Below the pieces are notes generated by a model. That model did no database searches, was not told where the DNA came from, and saw only the letters and a list, made by a program, of their open reading frames with translations. Shown here one piece after another: positions 7,215 through 12,115 of a DNA stretch of 12,115 nt. Source of the stretch: Chitinophagaceae bacterium UBA2793 (GTDB lineage: Bacteria; Bacteroidota; Bacteroidia; Chitinophagales; Chitinophagaceae); contig DEHT01000044.1 of NCBI GenBank assembly GCA_002352045.1, positions 52,575 to 64,689 of the forward strand, given 5' to 3'. How positions within the stretch are numbered: the first letter of the stretch is position 1; every line of letters begins with the position of its first letter. A program made the position numbers and the translations under genes.

Positions 7215-7889
7215 ATGGAAGGATTAATTAGTAACAATGGAAAGAAAAATTCGGTAGTTAATCAGCCAACAGTATTGAAAATTGTTGCAAGTGTTGCTTC
7301 GTACATTTTTCATCCTATTTTTATTCCACTCTACTGTGTTGGGTTTATTGCCTATGTTCACCCCAATTATTTCTCCGGATTTTCCGACAACGAAAGACTG
7401 AAAACAATTTTAATTACCCTTCAAAATGCAGTATTTTACCCCTTGTTTTCGGTACTGCTTTTAAAGGGGGTTGGCTTTATTGATAGCATTCTTTTGAAAA
7501 CAAAAAAAGATCGCATTATACCATATATTGCCTGTGGTATTTTTTTCTTTTGGACATTTACCGTTTTTAAAGAACAACCATCTTTTCCAAGAATATTACC
7601 TTCTTTTTTTCTTGGCGTATTTCTATCTTCCAGCGCCGCACTATTAGCCAATATTTATTTTAAAATAAGTATGCACGCCATTGGAGTGGGCGGCATGCTT
7701 GGGCTTTGTTTTGTTATCTTTAACGGGAATAGCATTTTAATGACCTGGCCACTTGCTGCTGCACTATTAATTGCCGGATTGGTATGTACATCCCGTTTAA
7801 TTATTTCGGATCACTCGCCTAAAGATATTTATAGCGGATTAGCAATAGGCATTTTAATGCAATTTGTAGCTGCTTTTGTTATTCTTTAA
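7215..7889 (+). CDS. PAP2-superfamily membrane protein with degenerate phosphatase motifs
   Basis: This 224-residue protein has about six hydrophobic segments (roughly residues 22-48, 64-86, 101-118, 128-149, 155-171 and 176-224 as one or two helices). The third PAP2 motif is intact: SRLIISDHSPKD (193-204) fits SR-x5-H-x3-D with S193, R194, H200 and D204. The second motif, normally PSGH, reads ISMH (151-154), so the catalytic histidine H154 is kept but the Pro-Ser-Gly is lost. The first motif, normally K-x6-RP, is only approximate (KTKKDRIIP, 95-103). Active PAP2 enzymes remove phosphate from lipid phosphates such as phosphatidate or undecaprenyl pyrophosphate. With these changes, activity is plausible but not certain. 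The gene follows rpoN by 5 bp, and I see no functional link beyond co-transcription. A short hairpin AGCGC-TATTA-GTGCT follows the stop at 7890-7904 but lacks a T-run. Confidence 0.7.
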   Translation: MEGLISNNGKKNSVVNQPTVLKIVASVASYIFHPIFIPLYCVGFIAYVHPNYFSGFSDNERLKTILITLQNAVFYPLFSVLLLKGVGFIDSILLKTKKDRIIPYIACGIFFFWTFTVFKEQPSFPRILPSFFLGVFLSSSAALLANIYFKISMHAIGVGGMLGLCFVIFNGNSILMTWPLAAALLIAGLVCTSRLIISDHSPKDIYSGLAIGILMQFVAAFVIL

Positions 7890-8204
7890 AGCGCTATTAG
7901 TGCTACATTAAAATAACTCCGTTTAAAGTTTTGCCTCAAATTAAAGGTTTACTTTTCTACAGTTCAAAGAAAAAAAATGGCCAGTGATAAAAATCACCGG
8001 CCTTGCTTACCTCTGAAACCACAAGAAAAAAATTTTTGAGGCAATAGCGTATATATAACAAAATGAAATCTTGCTTTAAATGGGATAATAAATTTGGATG
8101 TTAAAGTTTCGGGCGAGCTTTAAATAAGATAGTATTGGAGTGGGTATTAACCTTGCTGGGTAGAACCCAAAAATAGTACATTTCTGTAATTATTATAATT
8201 TTTT
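7890..8204. other. Intergenic region between convergent genes
   Basis: These 315 bp separate the PAP2-like gene (plus) from the hydroxylase gene (minus), whose 3' ends face each other. They hold the minus-strand terminator at 7970-8002, a 10-bp inverted repeat TTGCCTCAAA (7931-7940) / TTTGAGGCAA (8035-8044) around it, and a weak hairpin at 7890-7904. A TAAATTTG on the plus strand near 8088-8095 faces no plus-strand gene. No open frame with coding character is seen. Confidence 0.6.
7970..8002 (-). terminator. Intrinsic terminator of the hydroxylase gene
   Basis: Read on the minus strand, GGCCGGTGAT (8002-7993) pairs with ATCACTGGCC (7988-7979) around a TTTT loop, followed by A and eight T residues (7977-7970). 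On that strand the fifth pair is a G-U wobble, while on the plus strand it would be an A-C mismatch and no T-run follows. The orientation is therefore minus. It lies about 200 bp beyond the hydroxylase stop codon. Confidence 0.8.
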
Positions 8205-9077
8205 TTATGCTTTTTCTAATTCTTTTTGAGCAGCGGCCATTAATTGGGCTTTTTTGCGGTTGTACCACCACTCAGGAGCGGTCTTTTTCATAAGTGTATC
8301 TATATTTCTCATTCCAAAAAGCTTCCACAAACCCTCTAGCTTTCCAGCAATACCGCTTTGCATGGCTCTTAAACTCATAGCAAACCCCGCTTCAATGTAC
8401 TCCATGTGATGCCAGTATCCGGCAGGCATATATAAAGTATCGCCATGCTCTAATACAACTTCATACCCATTTGCCAGTTTTACAGCAGGAAAGTTTTCAT
8501 AATCAAACTTGTCATAGTAATGAGCATAATTGGCCAGGCTTAATACTTCCCAGGGCTTTCGATACAATTTATATTGCTCCCCGTAAGGAAAAAGCAAAAC
8601 TCTTTTTTTGCCAATAAATTGAGTGTGCAAAATATGGCTCATATCAATATCAAAATGTATATGGGTAATGCTGCCTTCGCCCCCTACAAACAACATGGGA
8701 TATTTTTTTACAAACCCCTTCATCAACTCATCGGGCCAGGTAAAGTCTGAGGTAATCGCTGGAGCATGTTGAAAAATATTGAAAAGAAAAATGCGTAAAT
8801 CCAATGGGCCGGCTTTCACTTTTTTAAGATAGTCGCCAAATTTCATATAGGCATCTGCCGTATTAATAGGTGTGTATGAATCGCTTTTTATATTGTTATA
8901 AACCCCTACTTCTTTATTGCCCACTACATCAATAAAATAATCCCAGTTCCACTTGTCATATGCAGGCCATTGCTTAGCAAGCCCTTTAATTACTATCGGC
9001 TTCTTTACATCGTAATATTGCTTTTTAAAGTCTTCGGCCGATATGGTTTCTACAGTATCTACGGGTTTTAACTGCAT
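8205..9077 (-). CDS. Cupin-like (JmjC/FIH-type) Fe(II)/2-oxoglutarate-dependent hydroxylase
   Basis: This 290-residue soluble protein matches the Cupin_8/JmjC hydroxylase layout. The N-terminal segment PIVIKGLAKQWPAYDKW (27-43) is the usual first strand and Trp-Pro motif. Iron ligands are H141 and D143 in HIHFDID (139-145), with the distal histidine H223 (or H224) in MPAGYWHHMEY (217-227). K157 or K158 in GKKRVLLFP is placed to bind the 2-oxoglutarate carboxylate. The family hydroxylates protein side chains (FIH, ribosomal oxygenases, JMJD5) or small molecules; the substrate cannot be inferred. No signal peptide or membrane segment is present. The gene is divergent from the TetR/paaE unit with 92 bp between start codons, and TACTTTTG at 9108-9101 is a good -7 box for it. 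The ATG at 9077 agrees with that promoter. The terminator lies at 8002-7970. Confidence 0.82.
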   Translation of the reverse strand: MQLKPVDTVETISAEDFKKQYYDVKKPIVIKGLAKQWPAYDKWNWDYFIDVVGNKEVGVYNNIKSDSYTPINTADAYMKFGDYLKKVKAGPLDLRIFLFNIFQHAPAITSDFTWPDELMKGFVKKYPMLFVGGEGSITHIHFDIDMSHILHTQFIGKKRVLLFPYGEQYKLYRKPWEVLSLANYAHYYDKFDYENFPAVKLANGYEVVLEHGDTLYMPAGYWHHMEYIEAGFAMSLRAMQSGIAGKLEGLWKLFGMRNIDTLMKKTAPEWWYNRKKAQLMAAAQKELEKA

Positions 9078-9100
9078 AGTTCATGCTATTTTTTAGATGG

Positions 9101-9108
9101 CAAAAGTA
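9101..9108 (-). promoter_or_regulatory. Bacteroidota -7 promoter element for the hydroxylase gene
   Basis: On the minus strand this reads TACTTTTG, an exact TAnnTTTG match, ending 23 bases before the hydroxylase start codon. No clear -33 TTTG is seen. The palindrome at 9137-9158 begins about 28 bp upstream of it, near the -33 region. Confidence 0.6.
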
Positions 9109-9136
9109 GGAATTATTCAATTTCATTTTCTTTAAA

Positions 9137-9158
9137 AAAACTAATAAATGTTAGTTTT
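9137..9158. promoter_or_regulatory. Probable TetR operator, site 1 (autoregulation)
   Basis: A perfect 8-bp palindrome, AAAACTAA-N6-TTAGTTTT, lies 11 bp before the TetR start codon, and its right arm overlaps the -7 box TAGTTTTG (9152-9159). A near copy (AAACTAA-N6-TTAGTTT) lies at 11700-11719 before paaA. Including the spacer edges, both sites fit ACTAAY-N4-RTTAGT, a size and symmetry usual for TetR-family operators. The assignment to this TetR protein is inferred from position and recurrence. Confidence 0.75.
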
Positions 9159-9159
9159 G
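9152..9159 (+). promoter_or_regulatory. Bacteroidota -7 promoter element for the TetR-paaE unit
   Basis: TAGTTTTG fits TAnnTTTG and ends 10 bp before the TetR start codon, implying a very short leader. It overlaps the right arm of operator site 1, so a bound repressor would block polymerase here. Confidence 0.65.
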
Positions 9160-9169
9160 TAAAAGTTAT

Positions 9170-9760
9170 ATGGCAAAAATTAAATCAACAACTAACGGTT
9201 CTAAAAAAGAAGTAATTGCTCGCAAAGCGGCTGCACTCTTTAGGCAAAAGGGCTTTAATGCCAGCTCCATGCGTGAATTGGCTGTTGTATTGGGCGTAGA
9301 AGCGCCCAGCCTTTATAATCATATTGGAAGCAAGGTTGAGCTATTGCAACTTATCTGTTTTAAAATAGCTGATGCTTTTGCAGAGAATCTTAAAGTAATT
9401 GAACAATTAGACGCCCCCATTGAAACAAAGCTTGAAAAATTCATTCGCTTTCACATACACATTATCCAGGTTGAATTTGATGAAGTGTATGTAGCCAACC
9501 ACGAATGGAAATTTTTACACGAGCCCTGGCTTACAGAGTTTTTAAACAGAAGAAAGCTGTACGAAGAAAAATTATTACAACTAATTAAAGAAGCTGCTGC
9601 TTCAAATGTTTTAAGAAATATTCATCCCCTGGCAGCCTCACTCACCATTTTATCGGCAGTAAGAGGCCTTGAATTTTGGCATAGAAATAAAGCAGGACTT
9701 TCTGCAAAAGAGTTGGAAGAAAATATGGTTGATCATTTATTAAAAGGATTAATTAAATAA
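9170..9760 (+). CDS. TetR family regulator, probable repressor of the phenylacetate (paa) genes
   Basis: This 196-residue protein has the classic TetR N-terminal helix-turn-helix (about residues 14-60): VIARKAAALFRQKGFNASSM (15-34), then RELAVVLGVEAPSLYNHIGSK (35-55), with the SLYNHIGSK recognition-helix motif. The rest (about 65-196) is an all-helical ligand-binding and dimerisation domain. Its stop is 1 bp before paaE, so the two are one operon. A palindrome lies on its own promoter and a near-identical one before paaA, which argues that it represses both. In other bacteria TetR-type PaaR proteins repress paa genes and are released by phenylacetyl-CoA; the same ligand is a reasonable guess here. 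The CoA-ester-sensing role is inferred from context, not from ligand-binding residues. The start at 9170 follows a -7 box by only 10 bp. Confidence 0.88.
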   Translation: MAKIKSTTNGSKKEVIARKAAALFRQKGFNASSMRELAVVLGVEAPSLYNHIGSKVELLQLICFKIADAFAENLKVIEQLDAPIETKLEKFIRFHIHIIQVEFDEVYVANHEWKFLHEPWLTEFLNRRKLYEEKLLQLIKEAAASNVLRNIHPLAASLTILSAVRGLEFWHRNKAGLSAKELEENMVDHLLKGLIK

Positions 9761-9761
9761 T

Positions 9762-10838
9762 ATGGCAGTTCATTTTCATTCGTTAAAGATTAAAAACATT
9801 AAAAAAGAAACACTGGATTGTGTGTCTATCCATTTCGAAATTCCGGAGCATTTGGCTAATGAATTTTTGTACAAAGAAGGACAAAATATAACCATTAAAG
9901 CCTTAATAGATGGATCAGAAATTAGAAGAAGCTATTCCGTTTGCACTGCACCATACCAAAATGAAATAAAAGTGGTGGTTAAAGAAGTACCGGGAGGGCT
10001 GTTTTCGGCCTTTGCACAACATTTAAAAATAGGCGATGAGTTATCTGTTTTACCCCCTGTAGGAAAATTTAATGCTAAACTCAAAGAAGGCAAAGGAAAT
10101 TATTTGGCAATTGCAGCGGGAAGCGGTATTACACCCATCATTTCAATTATCAAGCATACCCTACACTGTCAACCCAAAAGCAATTTTACATTGATTTATG
10201 GAAATAAAAGTCGCAACTCCATTATATTCTTTGAAGAATTAGAAGCTGTAAAAAATAAAAATATTGAGCACTTTAATTTCATCAATATTTTAAGCAGAGA
10301 AAAAACAGATGCTCCTATTAACTATGGCCGCATCAATAAAGATAAGTTGCAACACCTGCAGCAGTTGATTGACTTTAAAAACTTTGACAGTGCCTACCTA
10401 TGCGGACCTGAGGAAATGATTTTTTCAGCATCTTCTTTTTTAGAAGAAGCAGGATTGGAAAAAAACAAAATTCATTTTGAACTATTTACTACTCCCGGCC
10501 TAACTGCTCAAAAAAAGCAGGAAGTTTCCACCAAAGAAAATTTTAATATTGGCCCGGTAAGTAATGTAACTGTGAAATTAGATGGGCGAAGTTTTGATTT
10601 TAATTTAAGCCAAAATGGCAATAGTATTTTAGATGCTGCTTTGCAGCAGGGAGCCGATTTACCTTATGCCTGCAAAGGTGGGGTTTGCTGTACCTGTCGG
10701 GCAAAATTAATTAGCGGGCAGGTAAGTATGGATGTTAATTATGCATTGGAACAAGAAGAAATAGAACAAGGATTTATCCTCACCTGCCAAAGCCACCCCC
10801 TTAGTGAAAAAGTAGTAATTGATTTTGATGTAAAGTAA
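9762..10838 (+). CDS. paaE: Phenylacetyl-CoA epoxidase reductase subunit PaaE (FAD/NAD(P)H/2Fe-2S)
   Basis: This 358-residue protein has the three PaaE modules in order. The FAD-binding domain (about 1-105) shows RRSYSVCTAP (55-64) and the Gly-Gly-Leu-Phe-Ser stretch (78-82). The NAD(P)H-binding domain (about 112-240) shows AAGSGITPI (118-126), YGNKSRNSIIF (146-156) and YLCGPEEMI (212-220). The C-terminal plant-type ferredoxin domain (about 267-358) has cluster ligands C304, C309, C312 and C342, with YACKGGVCCTC at 302-312. PaaE passes electrons from NADPH to the di-iron centre of PaaA in the PaaABC(D)E complex, which epoxidises the ring of phenylacetyl-CoA in the cytoplasm. The length and module order match E. 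coli PaaE. It starts 1 bp after the TetR stop; AAAGGA at the end of that gene may act as a ribosome binding site. A strong hairpin follows at 10874-10899, separating it from paaA. Confidence 0.93.
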   Translation: MAVHFHSLKIKNIKKETLDCVSIHFEIPEHLANEFLYKEGQNITIKALIDGSEIRRSYSVCTAPYQNEIKVVVKEVPGGLFSAFAQHLKIGDELSVLPPVGKFNAKLKEGKGNYLAIAAGSGITPIISIIKHTLHCQPKSNFTLIYGNKSRNSIIFFEELEAVKNKNIEHFNFINILSREKTDAPINYGRINKDKLQHLQQLIDFKNFDSAYLCGPEEMIFSASSFLEEAGLEKNKIHFELFTTPGLTAQKKQEVSTKENFNIGPVSNVTVKLDGRSFDFNLSQNGNSILDAALQQGADLPYACKGGVCCTCRAKLISGQVSMDVNYALEQEEIEQGFILTCQSHPLSEKVVIDFDVK

Positions 10839-11104
10839 CGCCACGTAGTTCGAAACTCAACTTAACGTAAATAGAAAGCCCGGCACTAACCGGGCTTTCA
10901 CCATCCATATAAAACCACACATCAATAACATCATCTACCCCAAACCCAACCTTGCTCACAAATAACCACAAAACAGGTATAATTCAAATAATCCATTCTA
11001 ATTACTCTTTGGGGTTGACAAATAAATAAACATCCATTCAAAATTTTTGTTTACTTCATGTGTACTTAGTAAAAAATGATCTCTATGCATTTTAAACCTG
11101 AATA
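10839..11104. other. Intergenic region after paaE
   Basis: These 266 bp hold the paaE terminator (10874-10899) and no gene. Nearer the next gene are two copies of ATCCATTC (10991-10998 and 11032-11039) and an inverted repeat TTTACT-N12-AGTAAA (11050-11073). No exact TAnnTTTG is present; the nearest has one extra spacer base (TACTCTTTG, around 11002-11011). The promoter of the following gene is presumably here but unresolved. Confidence 0.5.
10874..10899 (+). terminator. Hairpin terminator after paaE
   Basis: GAAAGCCCGG (10874-10883) pairs perfectly with CCGGGCTTTC (10890-10899) around the loop CACTAA. The GC-rich stem flanked by A and T bases is the common compact terminator form. It starts 36 bp after the paaE stop. 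The T-run is only three bases, all within the stem, so termination efficiency is uncertain. Confidence 0.75.
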
Positions 11105-11680
11105 ATGAAAGCAATATTTCTTTCGGCTCTATTATTGGTTGGAGCAAACAACTTCGCTCAAAAACTTACTGCCGATGAGCAACGTATTAAAAAAGTTTTT
11201 TTTGATTTTTTGTTGTTTTATAAAAAGAATGAAAAAAAATTCAACAGCTTTAAACTCTACTCCGGCAGTGGTAAAGAAAATAACCCACCCTACCGTATCA
11301 ACTGGGATACTGGTGTACAACAATATTTTAATTACTTAAGAAAATATGTTCCATTTGTTGGCGAAGCTTATATAAAAGCCGAAACCGGGCATTTCAAAAA
11401 TGCTGAACAAAACTTTAAGGAATATCCCGATGAAGAAATAGCAATGGGTTTTGATTATGACCGCTGGGCCGGTGGCCAGGAAAATATTGATTACACTTAT
11501 AAATGGTACACATCCCCTGAAAATACATACCATGTAATTATTTCAGGCAATAAGGCTAAGCTTCGCATTGGTTCGCCAAAAGAAAAGGAAGGCGATACCC
11601 AATTTTGGTCGTTTGTTCCATTTGTAAAAGAAAGAGGGAAATGGAAAATGGCCGACAATATTTATCCCGAAGACGAATAA
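11105..11680 (+). CDS. Secreted protein of unknown function inside the paa locus
   Basis: I do not recognise the family of this 191-residue protein. Residues 1-19 form a signal peptide (MKAIFLSALLLVGANNFAQ) with a small residue before the likely cleavage site and no lipobox cysteine; the mature part has no cysteine at all. The mature protein is polar and aromatic-rich: a helical, Lys-rich start (LTADEQRIKKVFFDFLLFY, 21-39), then GYKWY-like and FWSFVPFVKERGKWKMADN (167-185) segments, which look like the last strands of a small alpha+beta fold of the NTF2/cystatin-like kind. That fold guess is weak. It lies between the paaE terminator and the paaA operator on the same strand. It therefore seems to be its own transcription unit, with no evidence of a role in phenylacetate breakdown beyond its position. 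Confidence 0.78.
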   Translation: MKAIFLSALLLVGANNFAQKLTADEQRIKKVFFDFLLFYKKNEKKFNSFKLYSGSGKENNPPYRINWDTGVQQYFNYLRKYVPFVGEAYIKAETGHFKNAEQNFKEYPDEEIAMGFDYDRWAGGQENIDYTYKWYTSPENTYHVIISGNKAKLRIGSPKEKEGDTQFWSFVPFVKERGKWKMADNIYPEDE

Positions 11681-11699
11681 GTGGTTTATTACAAACCGC

Positions 11700-11719
11700 A
11701 AACTAACAATCATTAGTTT
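11700..11719. promoter_or_regulatory. Probable TetR operator, site 2 (paaA promoter)
   Basis: AAACTAA-N6-TTAGTTT is a perfect 7-bp palindrome with the same arms and spacing as the site at 9137-9158. It ends 4 bp before the -7 box TACTTTTG (11724-11731) of paaA, so it occupies the spacer between the -33 and -7 positions. A bound TetR dimer there would prevent polymerase binding. Confidence 0.78.
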
Positions 11720-11723
11720 TTTA

Positions 11724-11731
11724 TACTTTTG
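11724..11731 (+). promoter_or_regulatory. Bacteroidota -7 promoter element for paaA
   Basis: TACTTTTG is an exact TAnnTTTG match ending 19 bp before the paaA ATG. This gives a plausible short leader and places the operator immediately upstream. Confidence 0.7.
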
Positions 11732-11750
11732 TAGTCTCAATTGCTATATA

Positions 11751-12115
11751 ATGAACTTACAAAATTTAGAGGAGCATTTTCAATTAATTATTGATAAAGA
11801 AATAAAAATTGAACCCAAAGATTGGATGCCCGATGCATATCGCAAAACCAATCTGCGCCAGATAAGCCAACATGCACACAGCGAAATTGTAGGCATGCTG
11901 CCCGAAGGTAATTGGATTACCAGGGCACCTTCGCTAAAACGCAAAGCCATTTTAATTGCTAAAGTGCAAGATGAGGCAGGCCATGGTTTGTACTTATATT
12001 GTGCTGCAGAAACCCTGGGCATGAGCCGGGAGCAAATGATATCCGACCTCAATAGCGGAAAAGCAAAATATTCATCCATTTTTAATTACCCCACACTAAC
12101 CTGGGCCGATATGGG
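11751..12115 (+). CDS. paaA: Phenylacetyl-CoA epoxidase catalytic subunit PaaA, N-terminal part, cut by window edge
   Basis: The frame opens at the ATG at 11751 and runs 121 codons to the edge without a stop. The sequence is very close to known PaaA proteins: EPKDWMPDAYRKT (21-33), QHAHSEIVGMLPEGNWITRA (40-59), AKVQDEAGHGLYLY (70-83) and KYSSIFNYPTLTWADMG at the cut end. E45, E75 and H78 (in SEIVG and DEAGH) correspond to di-iron ligands of the ferritin-like fold; the remaining ligands lie beyond the edge. PaaA adds one oxygen atom of O2 to the ring of phenylacetyl-CoA, with electrons from PaaE and with PaaB and PaaC as partners. By the usual gene order, paaB, paaC and paaD should follow to the right. 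The gene is absent from simple stop-to-stop lists only because it is truncated here. Confidence 0.96.
   Translation, partial: MNLQNLEEHFQLIIDKEIKIEPKDWMPDAYRKTNLRQISQHAHSEIVGMLPEGNWITRAPSLKRKAILIAKVQDEAGHGLYLYCAAETLGMSREQMISDLNSGKAKYSSIFNYPTLTWADM

Noticed and set aside
8088..8095. TAAATTTG on the plus strand between convergent genes
   Set aside because: It matches the -7 consensus but faces only the antisense of the hydroxylase gene, and A/T-rich DNA yields such matches by chance. A small antisense RNA cannot be excluded.
10991..11039. Two copies of ATCCATTC, 41 bp apart
   Set aside because: An eight-base repeat in short A/T-rich DNA is weak; there is no third copy or symmetry to support a functional site.
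11014..11045. TTGACA (11014-11019) as an E. coli-type -35 box
   Set aside because: No TATAAT-like -10 follows at 16-18 bp, and Bacteroidota use a different promoter consensus.
11780..12079. A 99-codon minus-strand open frame near the right edge
   Set aside because: It is fully antisense to paaA, whose plus-strand translation matches the family throughout.
1..12115. Defence island, prophage, transposon or CRISPR content
   Set aside because: All genes fall into housekeeping or catabolic families, with no integrase, transposase, Cas, toxin-antitoxin or direct-repeat array visible.

Overview
The window looks like a chromosomal segment from a member of the Bacteroidota, most likely a Chitinophagaceae-type relative. 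The grounds are low-GC, A/T-rich intergenic DNA, several matches to the Bacteroidota -7 promoter element TAnnTTTG just upstream of start codons, few clear Shine-Dalgarno sequences, and protein families typical of the phylum (secreted M1 peptidase, GHL10/DUF187 hydrolase, AI-2E permease, RpoN with a very acidic linker). This placement is inferred from family knowledge, not from a database search.

Left part (1-5470). A secreted M1-family aminopeptidase runs off the left edge on the minus strand. On the plus strand follow a periplasmic lytic transglycosylase with a lysine-rich insertion, a radical SAM/SPASM protein tightly followed by an AI-2E-family permease, and a MarR-type regulator 15 bp ahead of a secreted GHL10-type glycosidase. 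Cell-wall or polysaccharide turnover is a loose common theme, but the genes probably form several small transcription units.

Middle (5471-8204). A 254-bp gap with nested inverted repeats precedes rpoN (sigma-54), which is followed after 5 bp by a membrane protein of the PAP2 phosphatase superfamily with a degenerate second motif. The next gap (7890-8204) contains a minus-strand intrinsic terminator enclosed by a further 10-bp inverted repeat.

Right part (8205-12115). This is the most coherent region: the front end of a phenylacetate (paa) catabolic locus. A cupin/JmjC-type 2-oxoglutarate hydroxylase is divergent from a TetR regulator. The regulator is followed after 1 bp by paaE, the reductase of the phenylacetyl-CoA epoxidase. 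After a perfect-stem terminator come a small secreted protein of unknown function and then paaA, the catalytic epoxidase subunit, cut by the right edge. Two near-identical palindromes of the form AAACTAA-N6-TTAGTTT lie on the promoters of the TetR gene and of paaA. They are most simply read as the operators of this TetR protein, so it would repress itself, paaE and the paaA operon until phenylacetyl-CoA (or a related CoA ester) is present. No tRNA, rRNA, CRISPR array, insertion sequence or phage gene was seen. No wholly new system is evident; the best candidates for new biology are the operator pair, the hydroxylase and secreted protein embedded in the paa locus, and the structured rpoN leader.
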